From: Halomonas sp. ALS9
GTDB lineage: Bacteria; Pseudomonadota; Gammaproteobacteria; Pseudomonadales; Halomonadaceae
DNA length: 64,000 bases
Direction: 5' to 3'
NCBI RefSeq assembly: GCF_001651035.1
Contig: NZ_LXRG01000201.1
Coordinates: 62,001-126,000 of the forward strand
A program made the translations under genes and the position numbers. Positions 9,048 to 17,728 of the stretch are shown piece after piece. Positions within the stretch are counted from its first letter, which is position 1. Each line of letters opens with the position of its first letter. The notes beneath the pieces were generated by a model that had not been told where the DNA came from, made no database searches, and saw nothing but the letters and a program-made list of their open reading frames with translations.

Positions 9048-10334
9048 ATGAACCACGACGATACGTCTCACCAAGAAACGTCTCATGAAGATACATCTCA
9101 TGAAAAAACGGGGCCATTGGCGGCAACGCCCACCGCGTTTCCAGCCACTAGCGGGCCGCTAAAAACGATCACTGTCGGCGATACACGCTACACGCTACTG
9201 GGCACGGCCCATGTGTCGGCGGAAAGCGCCGACGATGTGCGCGCGCTGTTAGAGTGCGGCGCGTTTGATGCGGTAGCCATTGAGCTCTGCGACGCCCGCC
9301 ACCACAGCATGGCCAACCCGGATGCCATGGGCGAGCAGGATCTGTTTCAAGTCTTTAAACAAGGGAAAGCGGGCATGGTGGCCGCGAGCCTGGCGCTGGG
9401 CGCCTTTCAGCAGCGGATTGCCGATCAATCCGGCATTCAGCCGGGTGCCGAAATGCGCGCCGCCGTTGAAGAAGCCAGCCGACTCAAGCTGCCATTACTG
9501 CTGGTTGACCGCGATGTGGGCTTAACCCTCAAGCGCATCTACAGCAATGTGCCGTGGTGGCAGCGTTTCTCGCTCTTTTCAGGGCTTATCGGCAGCGTGC
9601 TCTCACGCCAGGATGTCTCCAAAGAGGACATCGAAAAGCTCAAAGAGGGCGATATGCTGGAGGCCACCTTCAGCGAGTTTGCCGCCGAATCAGAAGCGCT
9701 CTATACGCCGCTGATTCGCGAGCGCGACCGCTATATGGCGCTGCGCTTGGCCGAGGAGGCGCCGCCAGGGCGCTATCAACACGTGCTCGTCGTGCTTGGC
9801 GCAGGCCACCTCAAAGGCACCGGCGAACACCTTGAAGCGCCACTGCCCGCCGACCCAAAAATAGAGCGTGAGTCGCTGGAGGCCACCCCGCCGCCGTCCA
9901 AGATTTGGAAAGCGCTGCCGTGGCTGATTACCGCCTTGGTGCTTACCGGCTTTGCGATTGGTTTTTCCCGCAACACCGACCTGGGCTGGCAGCTAGTACT
10001 GGAGTGGTTTTTGATTAACGGCATACTCTCCGGTGGTGCAACGATTATCGCCCTGGCGCATCCGGTGACCGTGATCGCCACCTTCTTTGCCGCGCCGCTG
10101 ACCTCGCTGAACCCCACCATCGGTGCTGGCTTCGTAGCCGCCGGGGTTGAGCTCTATATGCGCAAACCCAAAGTGCGTGATTTTTCATCGCTGCGCCACG
10201 ATGTCACCCAGTTGAAAGGGTGGTGGAAAAATCGTGTATCGCGCACCCTGCTGGTGTTTATTCTCGCCACGCTAGGCTCCGCGGTGGGCACCTGGGTGGC
10301 CGGGTTCAGAATCGCCGGCGCGCTGTTTGGCTAG
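9048..10334 (+). CDS. TraB/GumN-family membrane protein
   Basis: The 428-residue protein resembles bacterial TraB-family proteins (named after the pheromone-shutdown protein of Enterococcus) and eukaryotic TRABD proteins. Family motifs are TLLGTAHVSAES (about 46-57) and VVLGAGHLKG (about 248-257), both with the conserved G-x-x-H; some relatives are metal-dependent peptidases. The C-terminal third has four predicted membrane segments from about residue 290. The extreme N-terminus is low-complexity (DTSHQETSHEDTSHEKT), encoded by three 15-bp repeats. The 3' end overlaps the convergent DTW gene by 63 bp. Biological role unknown. Confidence 0.8.
   Translation: MNHDDTSHQETSHEDTSHEKTGPLAATPTAFPATSGPLKTITVGDTRYTLLGTAHVSAESADDVRALLECGAFDAVAIELCDARHHSMANPDAMGEQDLFQVFKQGKAGMVAASLALGAFQQRIADQSGIQPGAEMRAAVEEASRLKLPLLLVDRDVGLTLKRIYSNVPWWQRFSLFSGLIGSVLSRQDVSKEDIEKLKEGDMLEATFSEFAAESEALYTPLIRERDRYMALRLAEEAPPGRYQHVLVVLGAGHLKGTGEHLEAPLPADPKIERESLEATPPPSKIWKALPWLITALVLTGFAIGFSRNTDLGWQLVLEWFLINGILSGGATIIALAHPVTVIATFFAAPLTSLNPTIGAGFVAAGVELYMRKPKVRDFSSLRHDVTQLKGWWKNRVSRTLLVFILATLGSAVGTWVAGFRIAGALFG
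9060..9104. repeat. Three in-frame 15-bp repeats at start of TraB-family gene
   Basis: Units at 9060-9074, 9075-9089 and 9090-9104 share GA-ACGTCTCA-GAA with few changes and encode repeated (D/E)TSH(Q/E) pentapeptides. Copy-number change would alter length without breaking the frame. Confidence 0.8.
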
Positions 10335-11093
10335 ACGCTGCATTGTTGCTGTCGGCGGGTCGATTTTGTGATGCAATCGGCTCGCCGCGTAGCTATCGTT
10401 AAACACCTCGAAGTAGTCATCCAGCACGTCCGCCGCGACCGTATCCCCGCCCTGACGCAACAGTTCGATCGCCACTTCCGCCGTACATAAATGCGCTTTT
10501 GATGCCGGCTTGCGCAGCCGGTAGCGCGTCTCTCGCTCACTCTTCAGTGGCAGTACCGGCAAACCATCCAGATAAGCGCTTTTACGAAACATGCGCCGTG
10601 CCTGACGCCAGGTACCATCCAGAATGATAAATACCGGAATACGCGCCTGCGCTTTCGCCGCGTGCACTGCATCTATACCGACCACCCGATCCGCATAGTC
10701 GGGCTGATCATCTGGAAAAATCACAAAAGGCACATAGCGCGGGTCTTTTAGCAGCGCGGCTAACTGGGCATCCGGCGCCACGCGGTACCAGGTAAATACC
10801 TGCGTCGTGGTGATCACATCGCGAATCAAACGCCCGGTATTGGTGGGTTTGAAGTGCTCTAAGGGGTGCGTTAACAGCCATACCTGGGCATGGCTCTCCG
10901 CCTTAACCTGATAAGGGCACAAGCAGTTAAGAACCGGTAGCTGACAGTGATCACAGCGGGTAACAAAACTCCCCCGCGCTTTAAACTCCCGCCGAGGAGG
11001 GCGCGGATGCTCGACGACGGCATCAGCAGCACTATCATTCACAGAGCTTTCGCCAACAGAGCTCTTGCCAAAAGAGCTATCAAAAGCAGACAT
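10272..11093 (-). CDS. tapT: tRNA-uridine aminocarboxypropyltransferase (DTW domain)
   Basis: DTW-domain enzyme that transfers the 3-amino-3-carboxypropyl group of SAM to a tRNA uridine (acp3U47 in E. coli TapT/YfiP). Start at 11093 (TGGAGC upstream) is preferred over 11177, giving 273 residues. Visible are the zinc-like CDHCQLPVLNCLCPY motif, NTGRLI, the signature LDGTWRQARRMFRKS and HLCTAEVAIELL. The first ~40 residues are a variable Ser-rich extension. Its last 63 bp overlap the 3' end of the convergent TraB gene. Assignment to TapT rests on family resemblance. Confidence 0.85.
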   Translation of the reverse strand: MSAFDSSFGKSSVGESSVNDSAADAVVEHPRPPRREFKARGSFVTRCDHCQLPVLNCLCPYQVKAESHAQVWLLTHPLEHFKPTNTGRLIRDVITTTQVFTWYRVAPDAQLAALLKDPRYVPFVIFPDDQPDYADRVVGIDAVHAAKAQARIPVFIILDGTWRQARRMFRKSAYLDGLPVLPLKSERETRYRLRKPASKAHLCTAEVAIELLRQGGDTVAADVLDDYFEVFNDSYAASRLHHKIDPPTATMQRLAKQRAGDSEPGHPGAHRGA

Positions 11094-11184
11094 CCGCGCT
11101 CCAGAAGAGGAAACAACTAACAACGAAAAGGGCGCAGAGTATAAATGAGCACGCCGCCTTTTGCCGAATGTTTCCACCAGATCA

Positions 11185-11271
11185 CTGTAAACCTAAAAAA
11201 CTTCCAACGTTGACACCCAAAGCGCAACGCCGCTAAAGTCTCGTCAACTATTAAAAGCTGAAAGGTTTACA
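11185..11271 (+). promoter_or_regulatory. Bio operon promoter with probable BirA operator
   Basis: A possible promoter has -35 TTGACA at 11210-11215 and -10 TAAAGT at 11234-11239 (18-bp spacer). GTAAACC (11187-11193) and GTTGACA (11209-11215) form a BirA-like inverted repeat with a 15-bp spacer that overlaps the -35. A further perfect half-site, AGGTTTACA (11263-11271), inverts TGTAAACCT (11186-11194) and covers the bioB ribosome-binding site. The known BirA operator has TTGTAAACC and GGTTTACAA arms about 15 bp apart, so repression by biotinoyl-AMP-BirA is likely. Confidence 0.65.
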
Positions 11272-11274
11272 CCC

Positions 11275-12375
11275 ATGACCGTGACCCACGAGCTACTTCA
11301 AGAGCAAAGCACTGAAACAGGCTATCCGCAGCGCCACGACTGGACGCTGGACGAGATCAACGCACTGTTCGCGCTTCCGTTCAATGATCTGCTGTTCCAA
11401 GCCCAGCAGGTTCACCGTGCTCACTTCGATGCTAACGCAGTCCAGGTCTCTACCCTGCTGTCGATCAAAACCGGCGCCTGCCCGGAAGATTGCAAATATT
11501 GCCCGCAGTCTGGCCACTACAATACCCAGCTAGAGAAAGAGAAGCTGTTGGAAATTGAAAAAGTCGTTGAGCAAGCCAAGGCGGCGAAAGAAGCCGGTGC
11601 CAGCCGTTTTTGCATGGGCGCAGCCTGGCGCAGCCCCCGGGACAAAGACTTACTGCTGGTTGAAGAGATGGTGCGTCAGGTAAAAGCCGTGGGCTTGGAA
11701 ACCTGCATGACGCTAGGCATGGTCGACGGCGAACAGGCCAGCCGACTAGCCACCGCCGGGCTCGATTACTACAACCATAACCTGGATACCTCGCCGGAGT
11801 ACTACGGCGAAATCATCACCACCCGCACCTACAGCGACCGGCTGGAAACCCTCTCCAACGTGCGCGATGCGGGCATGAAAGTCTGTTCCGGGGGCATTCT
11901 CGGCATGGGTGAAGACGCCAAAGATCGTAGCGCCTTGCTGCAACAGCTGGCCAAGCTATCGCCGCACCCGGAATCCGTGCCGATCAATATGCTGGTCAAA
12001 GTACCCGGTACGCCGCTGGAAAATGTCGAAGACCTGGATCCCATCGAGTTTATCCGCGCTATTGCCGTCGCCCGCATTATGATGCCCCAGAGTCATGTGC
12101 GACTCTCCGCTGGCCGTGAGCAGATGAACGAATCGACCCAGGCGCTGGCGTTTTTGGCAGGCGCCAATTCGATCTTCTACGGCGACAAACTGCTTACCAC
12201 CGGTAACCCCCAGGCGGATCGCGACCGTGCGCTGTTTGCCAAGCTGGGCCTACACCCAGAAAAGCGCGAAACGTGTGAGAGTGAAGACACCCAAGCGGCA
12301 CGTCTTGCCCAACAGGCGCAGCAGCAGGTGCACGCCGAACGCGTTGCCGAGCTAGCCGTCGATGCCAGTGTCTAA
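11275..12375 (+). CDS. bioB: Biotin synthase
   Basis: Radical-SAM enzyme that inserts sulfur into dethiobiotin to form biotin. The 366-residue protein has the cluster motif CPEDCKYC (about 64-71), followed by the SGHY sequence, plus the conserved residues for the auxiliary [2Fe-2S] cluster ([17 protein letters not shown]) and YYNHNLDT. The first ~20 residues and the last ~30 extend slightly past the E. coli protein. First gene of a six-gene biotin operon; its end overlaps bioF by 14 bp. Confidence 0.97.
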   Translation: MTVTHELLQEQSTETGYPQRHDWTLDEINALFALPFNDLLFQAQQVHRAHFDANAVQVSTLLSIKTGACPEDCKYCPQSGHYNTQLEKEKLLEIEKVVEQAKAAKEAGASRFCMGAAWRSPRDKDLLLVEEMVRQVKAVGLETCMTLGMVDGEQASRLATAGLDYYNHNLDTSPEYYGEIITTRTYSDRLETLSNVRDAGMKVCSGGILGMGEDAKDRSALLQQLAKLSPHPESVPINMLVKVPGTPLENVEDLDPIEFIRAIAVARIMMPQSHVRLSAGREQMNESTQALAFLAGANSIFYGDKLLTTGNPQADRDRALFAKLGLHPEKRETCESEDTQAARLAQQAQQQVHAERVAELAVDASV

Positions 12376-13525
12376 CGCCTGGCAACAGCGCTTAGCCGAT
12401 GCCCGCTTAGGCCGCCAGCAAGCAAATCGCTGGCGAACCCGCCGGGTCATGGAAGTTGGTGCGCTCGACTTTGCCGGTAACGATTACCTGGGCTTGGCTC
12501 AAGACCCAAGAGTCAGCGAAGCTCAAGCGGAGGGCGCGCGCTGTTATGGCGCTGGCGCTGGTGCATCGCATCTGGTTAGCGGTCATTTGGCGGTTCACGA
12601 CGCCCTAGAAGATGCCTTAGCACGCTGGACAGGCCGAGAACGTGCGCTGCTGTTTTCGACCGGCTATATGGCCAACCTAGGTGTTCTGCAAGCGTTGGCT
12701 GACCGCCAGACGGCTATCTTTCAAGACCGCCTTAATCACGCATCGTTAATCGATGGCGCCGCATTAAGCGGCGCCCGCTCACGGCGCTTTCATCACCGGG
12801 ACACAAGCGATCTGGAAAACCTGCTGGGGCGCAGTGAGTACGCGCATAAACTCGTGGTTAGCGATGGCGTGTTTAGCATGGATGGCGATATAGCCGGCAT
12901 CGCCAGTTTAGTCTCCGTTAGCCAACGCCATGACGCCTGGCTAATGATCGACGACGCCCACGGCGTGGGCGTACTGGGTGAAAATGGCAGCGGCTGCGCG
13001 GGTAGCGCCTGGAGCAGCACCGAGGTGCCGATTTTGGTCGGCACCTTAGGCAAAGCACTGGGCACCGCGGGGGCCTTTATAGCCGGGGATGCCGCGTTAA
13101 TCGACCACCTGATGCAATTTTCCCGCAGCTATATTTACACCACCGCCCAGCCCCCGGCGATTGCCGTGGCCACCCTCAAAGCGCTGGAGATCGTTCAGGA
13201 TGAACCTGAGCATCGTGCTCAGCTCAACGCCAATATCGCTTACTTCCGCCGCGAGGCGCTAAACCTAGGGCTTCCAATCAGCACCTCTGCCACACCCATT
13301 CAGCCACTTATCTTAAGAGATGAAACGCGCACCTTAAGCTGGGCGGGGCAGTTGCAAAAGGTTGGCATTCATGTAGGAGCGATTCGCCCGCCAACGGTGC
13401 CCAAAGGGGAAGCTCGGTTGCGCATCACCCTAAGCGCCCGCCACCAGGAGGGCGATATTGACCAGCTGTTATCGGCGCTCAACCAGTGCAAGTGCCAAGA
13501 GGCGTTATGCAGCCCCTGCGTTTAA
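12362..13525 (+). CDS. bioF: 8-amino-7-oxononanoate synthase
   Basis: PLP enzyme that condenses pimeloyl-ACP with alanine to give 8-amino-7-oxononanoate (KAPA). The 387-residue protein shows [13 protein letters not shown] near 36, ASHLVSGH (about 77), [10 protein letters not shown] (about 198) and the PLP-lysine region [14 protein letters not shown] (about 225-238). The ATG lies inside the 3' end of bioB, so translation is coupled. Length is typical. Confidence 0.96.
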   Translation: MPVSNAWQQRLADARLGRQQANRWRTRRVMEVGALDFAGNDYLGLAQDPRVSEAQAEGARCYGAGAGASHLVSGHLAVHDALEDALARWTGRERALLFSTGYMANLGVLQALADRQTAIFQDRLNHASLIDGAALSGARSRRFHHRDTSDLENLLGRSEYAHKLVVSDGVFSMDGDIAGIASLVSVSQRHDAWLMIDDAHGVGVLGENGSGCAGSAWSSTEVPILVGTLGKALGTAGAFIAGDAALIDHLMQFSRSYIYTTAQPPAIAVATLKALEIVQDEPEHRAQLNANIAYFRREALNLGLPISTSATPIQPLILRDETRTLSWAGQLQKVGIHVGAIRPPTVPKGEARLRITLSARHQEGDIDQLLSALNQCKCQEALCSPCV

Positions 13526-14235
13526 TACTGCTCTCCGGCTGGGGAATCGACCGGCGTATCTGGCAGCCATTGGCAGCGCATTGGCCCGATCATCTGGCTG
13601 CTCAGGCCATCGATTGGCCTGGCTACGGCGATGCCGCTGCGCTGGGGACTAACGCCACGCTGACAGAGCTGGCGAAAGCGATGGCCGAGCCACTAGCCAA
13701 CGAGGCGATATGGGTCGGCTGGTCGCTAGGCGGGTTACTGGCAGCGGCACTCCTTGAGGAGCTGCCCCCACCACGCGGGCTAATTCTACTCGGTGCCGGT
13801 AACACCTTCTGCGCTACTGACGGCGTCACTTCTGGCGAACTAAATGCCTTTCGTCGTGCCTTTCAGCGCGACCCCACCGCGACCTGGCAGCATTTTTTAC
13901 GCTGGCAGGCGCAAGGCGAGCCCAGCCCCCGGCAGGCTTATCGGCAGTTGCATGACTTGCTGGGCGACACGCTACCCGCCGACAGCGACACGCTCGCTAC
14001 TGGCCTGGATTGGCTGGCATCGATTGATAACCGCCGACGCCTAGCGGTGGCCCCTTGCCCGGTGGTACGGCTCACCGGCGAGCACGATCCATTAATCGGC
14101 CCCGCCCAGCGCCGCGCCAGTGAGCTTTTAACCGGTGTAGGCCACTGCCCGATGCTCTCCCAGCCCCAGGCACTCGCTGCGAAGATTGCTCATCATGCCA
14201 CCCAGATGGCTAGCGCTAACATGGCGGTTTTATGA
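13507..14235 (+). CDS. bioH: Pimeloyl-ACP methyl ester carboxylesterase
   Basis: Alpha/beta-hydrolase that cleaves the methyl ester of pimeloyl-ACP made by the BioC route. The start at 13507 ([13 protein letters not shown]) gives 242 residues and fits the family better than the frame start at 13486. The nucleophile elbow is GWSLGG (about 75-80), the acid lies in LTGEHDP and the histidine in GVGHCPMLSQP. It overlaps the end of bioF by 19 bp and the start of bioC by 4. Confidence 0.92.
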   Translation: MQPLRLILLSGWGIDRRIWQPLAAHWPDHLAAQAIDWPGYGDAAALGTNATLTELAKAMAEPLANEAIWVGWSLGGLLAAALLEELPPPRGLILLGAGNTFCATDGVTSGELNAFRRAFQRDPTATWQHFLRWQAQGEPSPRQAYRQLHDLLGDTLPADSDTLATGLDWLASIDNRRRLAVAPCPVVRLTGEHDPLIGPAQRRASELLTGVGHCPMLSQPQALAAKIAHHATQMASANMAVL

Positions 14236-15014
14236 ACGTTCTAACGGTAAACAGCGATGCCAATTGGCAGGCGCGGGTTGCCCACGCCTTCTCCCGGGCC
14301 GCCCCGCGCTACGATGCGCTCGCCAGCGCACAGCGGCAAATAGGTCACCGGCTTTGGGATTCGCTGCCTGACCACGCCTATAACATACTCGATATGGGCT
14401 GCGGCCCTGGTTACTGGACACACCAGCTGACCGAACGTTACCCCTGCGCCCAGATCACCGGGTTAGATTTAGCTCCCGGCATGCTGGCACAGGCCCGCCA
14501 GCGCTATGGTGACGCTATCCAATGGCAACAAGGCGATGCGGCGGCGCTGCCGTTTGATAAGCATGCCTTTGACCTAGTGTTTTCCAACGTGGCAGTCCAA
14601 TGGTGTCGCGATATTGGCGCGGTGATGGAGGAGCTTTACCGGGTTCTCGCGCCCGGCGGGCAGGCGCATATCACCACGCTGCTGCCCGGCACCCTTGAAG
14701 AGATCGCTTGTGTCTGGCAACGCCCCGAGGCGCTGCTGCAACCCCCTAATCACGCCAGAGTCGAACAGGCGATTGGTAAAAGCGGCTTAACCATCCACCA
14801 GCAAACGGACACCGTTGAGCGCTTTTACTACCCCGACCTGCAAGCCGTGATGGCCTCTATTAAAGGCGTCGGAGCACAGCTTCCCCGACCAAACACTCGC
14901 CTTACCCGAACGGATATCGCCGCCGCAAAAGCGCGCTATGAGCAACTGCGCCAGCCTGAGGGCCTGCCGGTGAGCTACCACTGTTTAACGCTGCAATTGG
15001 AAAAACCGCTATGA
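14232..15014 (+). CDS. bioC: Malonyl-ACP O-methyltransferase
   Basis: SAM-dependent methyltransferase that methylates malonyl-ACP so that fatty acid synthase can build the pimeloyl chain. The 260-residue protein has ILDMGCGPGYWT (SAM site, about 53-64), GLDLAPGML (about 77-85) and a C-terminal half with the HRLW/YPDLQAVMASIKGVGA pattern of BioC. It begins in the bioH stop (ATGA) and ends in the bioD start (ATGA), consistent with coupled translation. Confidence 0.93.
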   Translation: MNVLTVNSDANWQARVAHAFSRAAPRYDALASAQRQIGHRLWDSLPDHAYNILDMGCGPGYWTHQLTERYPCAQITGLDLAPGMLAQARQRYGDAIQWQQGDAAALPFDKHAFDLVFSNVAVQWCRDIGAVMEELYRVLAPGGQAHITTLLPGTLEEIACVWQRPEALLQPPNHARVEQAIGKSGLTIHQQTDTVERFYYPDLQAVMASIKGVGAQLPRPNTRLTRTDIAAAKARYEQLRQPEGLPVSYHCLTLQLEKPL

Positions 15015-15700
15015 ACGTCTGGTTTGTGACCGGCACCGATACCGATGCGGGTAAAACATTGGTGTCCAGCGGCTTATTACATGCCGCCCACCAACAGCAG
15101 CTGAGCACGCTGGGCCTTAAGCCGGTGGCTTCCGGCAGCGAGCAGACTAGCGAAGGTCTGCGTAATGATGATGCACTGATGTTACAGCAGCAGAGTGTGC
15201 CGCCGGTCGACTATGCCACGGTTAACCCTATCGCCTTTGCCCCCGCCATTGCGCCTCATCTCGCCGCGATGGAGGCAGGCCAGCCGCTTGAGGTTTGCGC
15301 CATCGAGAGTTCACTACGCGAAACGCTTAGCCAAACACCCAGAGACTTCACCTTGATTGAAGGCGCCGGTGGCTGGCGCGTACCGTTAAACGAGCAGGAA
15401 GATTTTGCCGACCTGACGATCGCGCTTGAGCTACCGGTGATTCTGGTGGTTGGCCTAAAGCTGGGCTGCTTAAATCATGCTCGCTTAACAGCGGAAGCCA
15501 TTCGCGCCGACGGCTTGGTACTCGCAGGCTGGGCAGGCAGCGTGGTGGATCCCGATTTTGCGGCCGACACTGCTCGTTTTGATGCCAACATCGCGCATCT
15601 AAATACTAAACTGGCCGCCCCCTGTTTAGGCATTATCCCCCATCTCGACACCCCCAGTGCCGCTACTGCTGCCCCCTACCTCTCCCTGGAGCCGTTATGA
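15011..15700 (+). CDS. bioD: Dethiobiotin synthetase
   Basis: ATP-dependent carboxylase that closes the ureido ring of dethiobiotin from 7,8-diaminopelargonate and CO2. The 229-residue protein has the P-loop GTDTDAGKTLVS (8-19), the substrate lysine in LKPVASGSE (about 36-44) and LIEGAGGWRVPL (about 117-128). Lengths and motifs are canonical. Coupled by 4-bp overlaps to bioC and bioA. Confidence 0.95.
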   Translation: MNVWFVTGTDTDAGKTLVSSGLLHAAHQQQLSTLGLKPVASGSEQTSEGLRNDDALMLQQQSVPPVDYATVNPIAFAPAIAPHLAAMEAGQPLEVCAIESSLRETLSQTPRDFTLIEGAGGWRVPLNEQEDFADLTIALELPVILVVGLKLGCLNHARLTAEAIRADGLVLAGWAGSVVDPDFAADTARFDANIAHLNTKLAAPCLGIIPHLDTPSAATAAPYLSLEPL

Positions 15701-16968
15701 CGACGCCGGTTTGGCATCCTTATGCCCACTTAAAAACCCAGACGCCCGCCCCCAAGGTGGTGGGCGGTGACGGCGCTCACTTTGTGCTTGAGAGCGGCGA
15801 ACGCCTGCTGGACGCCACCTGCTCCTGGTGGTGTATGATCCACGGCTACGGCCACCCGCGCCTGGTGGCGGCCATTCGCGAACAGGCAGGCCAGCTTTGC
15901 CATGTGATGCTTGGTGGCTTAACCCACGACCCCGCCGACCAGTTGGCCCGCGAGCTGGTGCGCATTACCCCTGCCGGGCTGAATCACGTGTTCTATTCGG
16001 ATAGCGGCTCGGTAGGTATGGAAGTGGCGATGAAGATGGCGTTGCAGTACCAAGTGCTCTCCGAAAATCCCGGCAAGCGCAAGATGCTCTCGCTGATGAA
16101 GGCCTACCACGGTGACACCACCGGCTGCATGGCGGTATGCGACCCGGAAGAGGGTATGCACAGTCTGTTCGCCAGCCTGCTGCCCCAACACCATTTTGCC
16201 CCGGCACCCACCGCCCCTTATGACGCCACGCCGGAGCAGGTGGAACACGACCTTAGCGCCCTGCGTGAGGTGCTTGAGCGCCACCATGACGAAATCTCCG
16301 CGCTGCTGATGGAGCCGCTATTACAGGCCGCAGGCGGACTCAATATGACCTCGCCGGACTATGTTGCTGGCGCTAGGGCGCTATGCGATGAGTTTAATGT
16401 GCTGCTGATCTTTGACGAAGTGGCCACCGGCTTTGGCCGCACCGGCAAGCTGTTTGCCGCTGACCACGCGGGCGTTACGCCGGATATTATGGTGCTCTCC
16501 AAAGGTTTAACCGGTGGCTATTTGGGGCACGCCGCGACGCTAGCGACGGATCGCGTCCACAACGCCTTTATCGGCGACAGCTCCCAGCATGCGTTTATGC
16601 ATGGGCCGACGTTTATGGGCAACCCGCTGGCCTGCCGCGTGGCGCTGGAAAGCCTGCGGGTGTTCGAGGAAGAGGATTATCTTGGCAAGATAGCGGCGCT
16701 TAATCGCTTGCTGCGACGCGAGCTACTGGAAGACCGTGCGCTCAACGCGTACCCAACCGTGGCCGATGTTCGCGTACTCGGCGCTACGGCGGTGATTGAA
16801 GCGCACTCCGCCGATGCACTAAAAGGGGTAGGTGACTTCGCCCGCAAGCGAGGCGTTTGGCTTCGCCCCATCGGCCGCTGGCTGTATACCATGCCCGCCT
16901 ACATTACCTCTGAAGCAGAGATGGTGAAGATTACCGAGGTGATGAGGGCGTGGTTTCTTGAGCAGTAA
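15697..16968 (+). CDS. bioA: Adenosylmethionine-8-amino-7-oxononanoate aminotransferase
   Basis: PLP-dependent class III aminotransferase making 7,8-diaminopelargonate from KAPA with SAM as amino donor. The 423-residue protein starts VWHPYAHLKTQ, has LLDATCSWWCMIHGYGHP (about 36-53), DEVATGFGRTGK (about 246) and the PLP-lysine motif VLSKGLTGGYL (about 267-277). It is the last gene of bioBFHCDA and converges on the sirtuin gene with a 5-bp gap and no evident terminator. Confidence 0.96.
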   Translation: MTTPVWHPYAHLKTQTPAPKVVGGDGAHFVLESGERLLDATCSWWCMIHGYGHPRLVAAIREQAGQLCHVMLGGLTHDPADQLARELVRITPAGLNHVFYSDSGSVGMEVAMKMALQYQVLSENPGKRKMLSLMKAYHGDTTGCMAVCDPEEGMHSLFASLLPQHHFAPAPTAPYDATPEQVEHDLSALREVLERHHDEISALLMEPLLQAAGGLNMTSPDYVAGARALCDEFNVLLIFDEVATGFGRTGKLFAADHAGVTPDIMVLSKGLTGGYLGHAATLATDRVHNAFIGDSSQHAFMHGPTFMGNPLACRVALESLRVFEEEDYLGKIAALNRLLRRELLEDRALNAYPTVADVRVLGATAVIEAHSADALKGVGDFARKRGVWLRPIGRWLYTMPAYITSEAEMVKITEVMRAWFLEQ

Positions 16969-16973
16969 ACAGC

Positions 16974-17687
16974 TCAGGAAAGCAGTAGATTACCCTGCTG
17001 CTTCCAGCGATTTACCAGCGCTGGAACGCCCTCTCCGGCGGTGGTGTTAATCGCCAGCACCCCCGGCGGGCTAAGGCTATCCGCCTCTGGATCGACCAGT
17101 GCGCAGGGGGTATCGTAGTCAATATAAGATAGCAGCGATGCTGCGGGCATAACCGCCAGCGACGTACCGACGACCAGCAAAAAGTCAGCCTGGCTAACAA
17201 TGTCGCAGGCATCGGCGAACAGCGGCACCGACTCACCAAACCAGACCACGTCGGGGCGTAGCTGGCTGCCCTTATCGCACACATGACCCAGCTCAATCCC
17301 CCCCTTGAGCAGCGGGTAGCGCATGCGCTCATCGATGGAGGAGCGCGCTTTCAGAATCTCGCCGTGTAAGTGCAGCACTTGGCGGGAGCCCGCTCGCTCA
17401 TGCAGGTCATCTATATTCTGGGTAATGATGCTAACGGTAAAGCCATCTTGCTCCAGAGCGGCCAGCGCTTTATGAGCAGCATTGGGTTTGGCTCGACGGA
17501 TCTGCTCCCGGCGCTGATTGTAAAAATCCAGCACCTGCTGCGGGTCGCGCTGCCACGCTTGGGGAGTCGCCACATCCTCAACCGGATGGTTCTCCCACAG
17601 GCCGTCGCTGGCACGAAAGGTTTTAATCCCACTCTCGGCGCTAATCCCCGAGCCGGTAAACACCACCAAATGCGGGCTTGCTGCCAT
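16974..17687 (-). CDS. SIR2-family NAD-dependent deacylase lacking the zinc cysteines
   Basis: Sirtuin that removes acyl groups from lysines with NAD+ as co-substrate. The 237-residue protein has the NAD motif FTGSGISAESGIKTFR (about 10-25), TQNIDDLHERAGS (about 94-106), catalytic His in HLHGEI and QLRPDVVWFGE. The CobB-type zinc module with four cysteines is missing: this region holds a single Cys (in GHVCDKGSQLRP). Similar compact zinc-less sirtuins occur in other bacteria. It lies 41 bp downstream of aceK on the same strand, so may be read through from it. Confidence 0.9.
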   Translation of the reverse strand: MAASPHLVVFTGSGISAESGIKTFRASDGLWENHPVEDVATPQAWQRDPQQVLDFYNQRREQIRRAKPNAAHKALAALEQDGFTVSIITQNIDDLHERAGSRQVLHLHGEILKARSSIDERMRYPLLKGGIELGHVCDKGSQLRPDVVWFGESVPLFADACDIVSQADFLLVVGTSLAVMPAASLLSYIDYDTPCALVDPEADSLSPPGVLAINTTAGEGVPALVNRWKQQGNLLLS

Positions 17688-17728
17688 AGTTGCCTCGATG
17701 TCTGTGTCTCATTGCGCGCTATAGGCTT

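Noticed and set aside
8942..9104. Short repeats as a CRISPR array
   Set aside because: Units are tandem without unique spacers and partly coding; no cas genes in the window.
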